A DNA stretch of 64,000 bases, taken from positions 62,001 to 126,000 of the forward strand of contig NZ_CABVPN010000005.1 of NCBI RefSeq assembly GCF_902499115.1, read 5' to 3'. A program made the position numbers and the translations under genes. The notes beneath the pieces are model-generated. The model was not told the DNA's origin. It was given only the letters and a program-made list of their open reading frames with translations, and did no database searches. This DNA comes from Burkholderia diffusa (GTDB lineage: Bacteria; Pseudomonadota; Gammaproteobacteria; Burkholderiales; Burkholderiaceae). Positions 58,954 through 64,000 of this stretch are shown here, in pieces. The stretch's first letter is position 1. The number at the start of each line of letters is the position of its first letter.

Positions 58954-60816
58954 TCAAGCCTCCGCCGGCTGCCCCCGCGGGCCGGCATCGCCGTTGACCG
59001 CGCGCGGCGGCGAATCGATCAGGCCCTTCGCCAGCTCCAGCGCCTGCCGCTCGAACAACCGGCGATAAATCCCGCCGTCGATGCGGATCAGCGCGTCGTG
59101 GTTGCCTTCCTCGATCACCTTGCCGCGATCGAGCACGAGCAGGCGGTCGAGCGAGCGCACCGTCGACAGCCGGTGCGCGACGACGAGCGTCGTGCGGCCG
59201 ACCATCAGCCGCTCCATCGCCTGCTGGATCAGCACCTCGCTTTCGCTGTCGAGGCTCGACGTCGCTTCGTCGAGGATCAGGATCGGTGCATCCGCGAGGA
59301 ACGCGCGCGCGATCGCGACGCGCTGGCGTTCGCCGCCGGACAGCTTGATCCCGCGCTCGCCGACGAGCGTGTCATAGCCGTCCGGCAGCGCGGCGATGAA
59401 GTCGTGCGCGCTGGCGAGACGCGCGGCGCGCTCGATCTCCGCACGGCTCGCGTCGGGGCGCGCATACGCGATGTTCTCCGCCAGCGTGCGGTGGAACAGC
59501 ACGGGCTCCTGCTGGACGATCGCGATCTGGCTGCGCAGCGAGTCCTGCCGCACCTGCGCGATATCCTGGCCGTCGATCGTGATGCGGCCGCCCGACACGT
59601 CGTACAGACGCTGGATCAGCTTGATGAACGTCGTCTTGCCCGACCCGGAATGGCCGACGAGGCCGACCCGCTCGCCGGGCGCTATGCGCATCGAGAAGTC
59701 GTCGTACAGCGGCACGGGATGGTTGCCGTAACGGAACGTCACGTGCTCGAAGCGGATCTCGCCTTGCCCGATCCGGATCGCCGGCGCGCCGGGACGATCG
59801 TCGATGCCGAGCGGCTGGCGCTCGAGCGCGACGAGCTCTTCCATGTCGTTGACCGAGCGCTGCAGGTTTCGGATGTGCATGCCGACGTCGCGCAGGTAGC
59901 CCTGAAGCATGAAGAACATCGTCAGCGAGAACGCGATGTCGCCGACGCTCGCTTCGTCGTTCGCCCACAGCCGCAGCGCCACGCCGATCATCGCCGCCTG
60001 CATCGCGACGAGCATCGCACCCTGCAGCCCGCCGTTGAGCGTGCCGCGTACCCACGTGCGGCGCGTGCGCTGGCGCCACTTGCCGATCACGCGCGCGAGC
60101 CGCGCTTCCTCGCGCGTTTCCGCGCCGAACGCCTTGACGACCGCGTTGCAGCTCACCGCGTCCGCGAGTGCGCCGCCCATGCGCGTGTCCCACATGTTGC
60201 CGAGCCGCGCTGCCGGCGCGACGATGCCGAGCGACACGGTGACCGTCACCGAGATGTACAGCAGCGAACCCGCGCCGACGACGAACCCCATCACCGGCCA
60301 GTGCGTGCCGAGCAGCACCGTCGCCCCGACGAGCATCGTGACCGACGGCAGCAGGGCGATCAGCACGGTGTCGTTCAACAGGTCGAGCGCCCAGATCCCG
60401 CGCGTGATCTTGCGCACGGTCGACCCCGCGAAGCTGTTCGCGTGCCAGTCGGTCGAGAAACGCTGCACGCGATGGAATGACGCGGCGGCGATCTCGCTCA
60501 TCATCTTCAGCGTAAGCGTAATGATGTTCAGATAGACGCCCTGCCGCAGCAGCGTCGCGCCGATGCCGAGCGCGGCGAGCGTGCCGAATGCGACGACGGC
60601 CGAATGCCACGCGGCGGCGCGGTCGGTCAGGCCGATCGACAGCGCATCGACGAGGCGCCCGGCGAACAGCGGCGTGAGCACGTCGGCAAGCGCGCCGAGC
60701 AGCGCCAAGGTCGTGATCGTCGCGATGCGTACCGGCTGCTTGCGCCAGTAGCGGAACGTGAAGCCGAAGACGGCCTGGAATGCCTGGCCGCCCTGATGGG
60801 TGGTTTTTCTGGTCAT
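58954..60816 (-). CDS. ABC exporter, fused membrane and ATPase domains
   Basis: 620 residues, half of a homodimeric exporter. Six membrane helices lie within about 30-310, followed by the ATPase domain with Walker A GHSGSGKT (388-395), Q-loop VQQEP, signature LSGGE (492-496), Walker B ILILDE (512-517) and the switch histidine in VVAHRLST. It resembles MsbA/LmrA-type multidrug or lipid exporters, but the substrate is unknown. It is preceded on the same strand by a 170-base spacer and a possible 16-residue leader peptide with a strong ribosome site (see 60987-61037), which suggests translational or attenuation control. Confidence 0.92.
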   Translation of the reverse strand: MTRKTTHQGGQAFQAVFGFTFRYWRKQPVRIATITTLALLGALADVLTPLFAGRLVDALSIGLTDRAAAWHSAVVAFGTLAALGIGATLLRQGVYLNIITLTLKMMSEIAAASFHRVQRFSTDWHANSFAGSTVRKITRGIWALDLLNDTVLIALLPSVTMLVGATVLLGTHWPVMGFVVGAGSLLYISVTVTVSLGIVAPAARLGNMWDTRMGGALADAVSCNAVVKAFGAETREEARLARVIGKWRQRTRRTWVRGTLNGGLQGAMLVAMQAAMIGVALRLWANDEASVGDIAFSLTMFFMLQGYLRDVGMHIRNLQRSVNDMEELVALERQPLGIDDRPGAPAIRIGQGEIRFEHVTFRYGNHPVPLYDDFSMRIAPGERVGLVGHSGSGKTTFIKLIQRLYDVSGGRITIDGQDIAQVRQDSLRSQIAIVQQEPVLFHRTLAENIAYARPDASRAEIERAARLASAHDFIAALPDGYDTLVGERGIKLSGGERQRVAIARAFLADAPILILDEATSSLDSESEVLIQQAMERLMVGRTTLVVAHRLSTVRSLDRLLVLDRGKVIEEGNHDALIRIDGGIYRRLFERQALELAKGLIDSPPRAVNGDAGPRGQPAEA

Positions 60817-60869
60817 GTATCGTTGCCCGGCGCATCGCGCGACGGGACTTTCCGGTTCGGAGAACGTCG

Positions 60870-60922
60870 AAAACGCAACAGTCCGGCCGCGCGGACGACG
60901 CGGGCGAAACGAAACGGACTGT
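60870..60922 (-). terminator. Attenuator-like stem in the ABC exporter leader
   Basis: On the minus strand ACAGTCCG (60922-60915) pairs perfectly with CGGACTGT (60885-60878), followed by GCG-interrupted T residues (TTTT at 60873-60870). It is located between the leader peptide and the exporter start, so it may act as an attenuator. Confidence 0.3.
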
Positions 60923-60986
60923 CGGAAAATGCGCGGGCCGTCGAGTTAGCGGAGCACTCGGGAGCCGGCGCGGACGACGGGCTGGA

Positions 60987-61037
60987 TCAGCCGCGCCGTG
61001 GGACCACGTTCGGGAAGGCTGCTGGCATTCGGAACAT
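60987..61037 (-). CDS. Candidate 16-residue leader peptide upstream of the ABC exporter
   Basis: ATG 61037 is preceded at 5 bases by GGGAGG, one of the strongest ribosome sites in the window. The frame encodes MFRMPAAFPNVVPRRG and stops at 60987. It is followed by 170 bases with a stable stem and then the exporter gene on the same strand. No family is recognised. It could be a regulatory uORF; a peptide product exported by the ABC transporter is a more speculative alternative. Confidence 0.35.
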   Translation of the reverse strand: MFRMPAAFPNVVPRRG

Positions 61038-61089
61038 CTGCACCTCCCTGAAGTGAACGGTTGAAAGGACGCCGAAAAGACGTGAAGGG

Positions 61090-61119
61090 ATTTTATCAGC
61101 AGTGCCGGAGTCGCTGCAA
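61090..61119 (-). promoter_or_regulatory. Putative sigma-70 promoter of the ABC exporter transcript
   Basis: On the minus strand TTGCAG (61119-61114), an 18-base spacer and TAAAAT (61095-61090). It would place the transcript start about 45 bases before the leader peptide. The rest of the 60817-61300 gap holds no gene apart from the leader peptide. Confidence 0.45.
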
Positions 61120-61300
61120 CGTCTGACGAATGCCGCGTTGCAGCGTCGATACGGTTAGTATTCGGGGTTTCGGCCCTTTTTGGTGCGGATTCCGCGGTGC
61201 GGTGCCGCACGGGTCGGCGGGCCGCATCGATTACACTTTGCCGTTGCGCGTCGGCCGCTGCGGCCCCGCGGATTCACCCCGATACATTCCTGAGGAAACG

Positions 61301-62182
61301 ATGAGCGACGTTCAGCAAGGCATCCTGGCTCCGATCGACACGGCGGCCCGATACCTCACTTTCACGATTTCGAACAACGGCAACGTGGCAGCGGCGCTGA
61401 GAGCTTTGCGCGAGCTCGTCGACGGGCGCGACACGGTCGCGGGCTTCGGACAGGCGCTGGCCGCACACCTCGGGCGTTCGGTCCCGGGCCTCACCGAATA
61501 TCCGGCGTTCGCGGTGAACGACCGCACGCTGCCGATCACGCCTGCCGACGTCTGGGTCTGGCTGCGCGGCGACGATCGCGGCGAGCTCGTGCTGCGTGCG
61601 CGGACGATCGAACGGGCGCTTGCGCCGGCGTTCGCGCTGCAGGACGCGGTCGACGGGTTCCGCTATTCGAACGATCGCGACCTGTCGGGTTATGAGGACG
61701 GTACCGAGAACCCGAGCGGCGACGACGCGCTGGCCGCGGCGATCGTCACGGGGCAGGGCGCGGGTCTCGACGGTTCGAGCTTCGTCGCGGTTCAGCAATG
61801 GCTGCACGACTTCGACCAGATGGAGCGCATTGCGTCCGGCGACATGGATCACATCATCGGTCGCCGCCGCTCGGACAACGAGGAACTCGACGATGCGCCC
61901 GCGTTCGCGCACGTGAAGCGCACCGCGCAGGAGAGCTTCGAGCCGGAGGCGTTCATGCTGCGCCGTTCGTCGCCGTGGTCCGACGCGCGCCGCGCGGGGC
62001 TCTACTTCGTCGCGTTCGGCCGTTCGTTCCGCGCGTTCGACGTGCAGATGCGCCGGATGAGCGGCGCGGACGACGGCATCGTCGACGGCCTGTTCCGTTT
62101 CACGCGACCGCTGACGGGCGCGTATTTCTGGTGCCCGCCGGTGAAGGACGGCAAGCTGGACCTGTCCGCGCTCGGACTGTAA
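61301..62182 (+). CDS. Dyp-type haem peroxidase (YfeX-like)
   Basis: 293 residues. Dye-decolourising peroxidase of the YfeX/class B type. The distal GxxDG motif is GYEDG (130-134, catalytic D133) followed by TENPSGDDA. The proximal haem ligand is probably H204 in AFAHVKRTA, and GLYFVAFGRSFRAFDVQMRRM and DGLFRFTRPLTGAYFWCPP match family ends. It oxidises various substrates with hydrogen peroxide. No signal peptide and no encapsulin gene are adjacent. ATG 61301 follows a GAGGAAAC site; 57 upstream in-frame codons are non-coding. A bidirectional terminator follows. Confidence 0.94.
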   Translation: MSDVQQGILAPIDTAARYLTFTISNNGNVAAALRALRELVDGRDTVAGFGQALAAHLGRSVPGLTEYPAFAVNDRTLPITPADVWVWLRGDDRGELVLRARTIERALAPAFALQDAVDGFRYSNDRDLSGYEDGTENPSGDDALAAAIVTGQGAGLDGSSFVAVQQWLHDFDQMERIASGDMDHIIGRRRSDNEELDDAPAFAHVKRTAQESFEPEAFMLRRSSPWSDARRAGLYFVAFGRSFRAFDVQMRRMSGADDGIVDGLFRFTRPLTGAYFWCPPVKDGKLDLSALGL

Positions 62183-62200
62183 ACGCCGGACGACATCCGC

Positions 62201-62240
62201 AAACGGGCGGGCCGCGCATCGTGCGCGGCCCGCCCGTTTT
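62201..62240. terminator. Strong bidirectional intrinsic terminator
   Basis: A perfect 17-bp stem (62201-62217 with 62223-62239) closes a 5-base loop and is flanked by AAA and TTTT. It lies between the convergent Dyp peroxidase and OsmC-like genes and serves both. Confidence 0.92.
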
Positions 62241-62283
62241 ACTTGCTGCGTATCGATCGTGTGCGGCGCGGTGCGTCGTCCCG

Positions 62284-62685
62284 TCAGTTCAGCGTCGTTT
62301 CGATGCGCGTGCCGCGCTTGATGAACAGCGTCACCGGCGTCTTCTCGCAGATTTCCGCGAGCCGCTGGCGCTGCGCATCGTCGAGCGGGCCGTCGAGCGT
62401 CACGACGCGGCGCACGTATTGCTGCCCTTCGCGATCGGCGTGCAGTTCGGTGCGCACGTCGATGCGCACGGCCGGCCACGTCTTGCGCTGCATGTACATG
62501 CGCAGCGTCGCGGCCGTGCATTGCGCGAGGCCGGCCAGCACGAACTCGAACGGCGCCGGCCCGAGGCCCTGTCCGCCTTCGCGCGGCGCTTCGTCGCCGG
62601 TCAGCGCGTGCGTGCCGGCCTGCAGCTGGACGACGTAGTCGGGTGCGTCGGCGGCGAGGGTGGCGGCAGCATGGATGAGCGGCAT
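62284..62685 (-). CDS. OsmC-family protein (YhfA-like)
   Basis: 133 residues of the OsmC/Ohr fold. GLGPAPFEFVLAGLAQCTAATLRMYMQRK carries the first conserved Cys, and LDDAQRQRLAEICEKTPVTLFIKRG the second. Family members reduce organic or lipid hydroperoxides through this Cys pair, though YhfA-like members are less well characterised. ATG 62685 is taken as the start because the conserved beta strand follows. It is convergent with the peroxidase gene, which suggests a local oxidative-stress theme, and lies downstream of a LysR gene on the same strand. Confidence 0.88.
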   Translation of the reverse strand: MPLIHAAATLAADAPDYVVQLQAGTHALTGDEAPREGGQGLGPAPFEFVLAGLAQCTAATLRMYMQRKTWPAVRIDVRTELHADREGQQYVRRVVTLDGPLDDAQRQRLAEICEKTPVTLFIKRGTRIETTLN

Positions 62686-62803
62686 GGCAAGAACTCCGGC
62701 AAGCGGGGAAAGAGGCGGCCGCGACGATGCGGCGTACGAGCCGCCAGCATACCGTCTCGCGGAAAATCGTGGGCGCTGCGCGCGTCGGCGGGGCTCGCCA
62801 GGA

Positions 62804-63724
62804 TCAGCCGGCGACGCCGGCACTGCGGCGCACGAGCATGGCGACGCGTTCGCGCACCCACTGGTGCGCGCGGTCGGTTTCGCGCGACTCGTGCCAGTAC
62901 GCGAGCAGCGGAAACGGCTTGAGCCGTAGCGGCAGCGGCTGCACGGCGATCGGCAGCATCGCCGCCATGCGCAGCGCATACGTGCGCGGCAGCGTCAGCA
63001 GCAGGTCGCCCGTCGCGGCGATCTGGCAGGCGGCGAAGTAATGCTGGCAAACGAGCTGGATGTGACGGAGGCGCCCGTCGTTGCCGAGCAGCACGTCGAG
63101 CGATTGCTGTTCGCCGAGCGACGACACCGCGACATGCCCTGCGGCGAAATAGTCGCCGCGCCGCAGCGGACCGCCGGTCAACGGATGATCGTGCCGCATC
63201 GCGACGACGAGCGAATCGTCGAGCAGGTGTTCGGTCGCGATGCGCGGACCGGTCTGCACGCGTCGATCGACGACCAGATCGAGATTGCCTGACGCGAGTT
63301 CGCGTTCGATGTCGTGCACCGCGATGCGGCGGCTCACGAATCGCAGGCCCGGCGCTTCGTCGGCGAACGCGGCGACGATCTGCGGCAGCGCGATCGATTC
63401 GAGCACGTCGCGAATGCCGACCGCGATGCTCAGGTCGAGCGTCGCCGGGTCGAATGCCGACGGGGCGCGCACGGCGCGTTGCAGGCCGGCGAGGTGAAGC
63501 TGCACGTCCGCGATGATCGTGCGCGTGCGCTCGGTCGGCACGACGCGGTTGCCCTGGCGGACGAACAGCGGGTCGTCGAAATGCGCGCGCAGACGGTTGA
63601 GCGCATGCGTGACCGCCGGCTGCGTCAGGTGCAGCGCACGGGCGGCCGCGCCGATGCCGCCGTGCACGTAGACGGCATCGAGCACGCGGAACAGGTTCAG
63701 GTCGAGACGATGATCGGCGGGCAC
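62804..63724 (-). CDS. LysR-family transcriptional regulator
   Basis: 306 residues. N-terminal helix-turn-helix: DHRLDLNLFRVLDAVYVHGGIGAAARALHLTQPAVTHALNRLRAHFDDPLFVRQGNRVVPTERT, the NodD-like subgroup. The effector-binding domain fills about 90-295. It reads towards the OsmC-like gene 118 bp downstream on the same strand, so it may regulate that gene, but no effector can be named. The last 276 bases of the window (63725-64000) show no recognisable gene. Confidence 0.92.
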   Translation of the reverse strand: MPADHRLDLNLFRVLDAVYVHGGIGAAARALHLTQPAVTHALNRLRAHFDDPLFVRQGNRVVPTERTRTIIADVQLHLAGLQRAVRAPSAFDPATLDLSIAVGIRDVLESIALPQIVAAFADEAPGLRFVSRRIAVHDIERELASGNLDLVVDRRVQTGPRIATEHLLDDSLVVAMRHDHPLTGGPLRRGDYFAAGHVAVSSLGEQQSLDVLLGNDGRLRHIQLVCQHYFAACQIAATGDLLLTLPRTYALRMAAMLPIAVQPLPLRLKPFPLLAYWHESRETDRAHQWVRERVAMLVRRSAGVAG

Positions 63725-64000
63725 GGACGAAGTCGGCGTGGTGGACGGTGGAGCGATTCTACGGGATGCGCGAACAACGGAACGCGGGTGCGTGCATCAG
63801 AGCGACGATCGATGTCGTTCGATGCGTGTCGATGACGATCGAGCCGATACGTGCGTGCGCGCATCCGATGCGCGACGCGAATCATGCGCACGATGCGAGC
63901 CTGCACATCGGCATGCGCATTTGCGCGCGGCCGCACCAGCGGTCGGCGACAGCCTGTTGAAATCCGCCATCATACTGTCCCGGTCTGCCATTTCATGCCA

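Overview
This is a GC-rich (roughly two-thirds G+C), gene-dense window. It looks like a secondary chromosome of a Burkholderia cepacia complex member. That reading is inferred from three things: the anthranilate dioxygenase layout (AraC-type andR divergent from andAc-andAd-andAb-andAa, the order described in B. cepacia DBO1); a Wsp chemosensory operon preceded by a hybrid receiver/kinase (wspHRR) instead of followed by a WspR diguanylate cyclase, as described in B. cenocepacia; and overall codon and base use. No insertion sequences, phage genes, rRNA, tRNA or CRISPR arrays were seen.

Layout. (1) 1-4.8 kb: the end of a FliG-like gene, a MotA/MotB-like stator pair, a methyl-accepting chemotaxis protein and an uncharacterised exported protein. 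(2) 4.9-17.2 kb: a synthase-dependent exopolysaccharide locus. It has a UDP-GlcNAc 2-epimerase on the minus strand. After a 1.2-kb regulatory gap the plus strand carries a processive family-2 glycosyltransferase, a bactofilin-like beta-helix protein, a YaiO-type outer-membrane barrel, a membrane protein, an exported NodB-like deacetylase, an exported alpha/alpha-toroid protein and a dedicated GlmS. Sigma-54-type -24/-12 elements precede the glycosyltransferase (strong match), the deacetylase and the epimerase (weaker). (3) 17.2-24.1 kb: a small cysteine peptidase-like protein, then a MarR-EmrA-EmrB-outer-membrane-factor efflux operon, a LysR gene and a second, paralogous MarR gene. Three near-identical palindromic sites mark the MarR and pump promoters. 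(4) 24.1-31.9 kb: two-subunit aconitase X, an 11-copy heptanucleotide repeat, an AraC regulator divergent from a 2,4-dienoyl-CoA reductase-type flavoenzyme, a small protein behind a near-consensus SOS promoter, and a LysR/quinone reductase divergent pair. (5) 32.2-40.3 kb: catBAC with its LysR regulator, and andR/andAcAdAbAa. Together these convert anthranilate to catechol and then, through cis,cis-muconate and muconolactone, to 3-oxoadipate enol-lactone. (6) 40.5-47.1 kb: a DUF445 membrane protein, a thiamine-diphosphate enzyme paired with an aldehyde dehydrogenase, and a CPA1 cation/proton antiporter. (7) 47.6-56.6 kb: wspHRR and wspABCDEF. (8) 56.6-58.0 kb: a fluoride riboswitch followed by a CLC-F type fluoride/proton antiporter. 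(9) 58.1-64 kb: a riboflavin synthase, an ABC exporter with a leader-peptide/attenuator-like 5' region, a Dyp-type peroxidase, an OsmC-like protein and a LysR regulator.

Most promising observations: the sigma-54-linked amino-sugar exopolysaccharide locus; the fluoride riboswitch with a visible competing hairpin ahead of a CLC-F gene; the shared operator of two paralogous MarR regulators; and the SOS-type promoter in front of an uncharacterised 134-residue protein. All assignments come from reading the sequence and from remembered family motifs. No database search was run.
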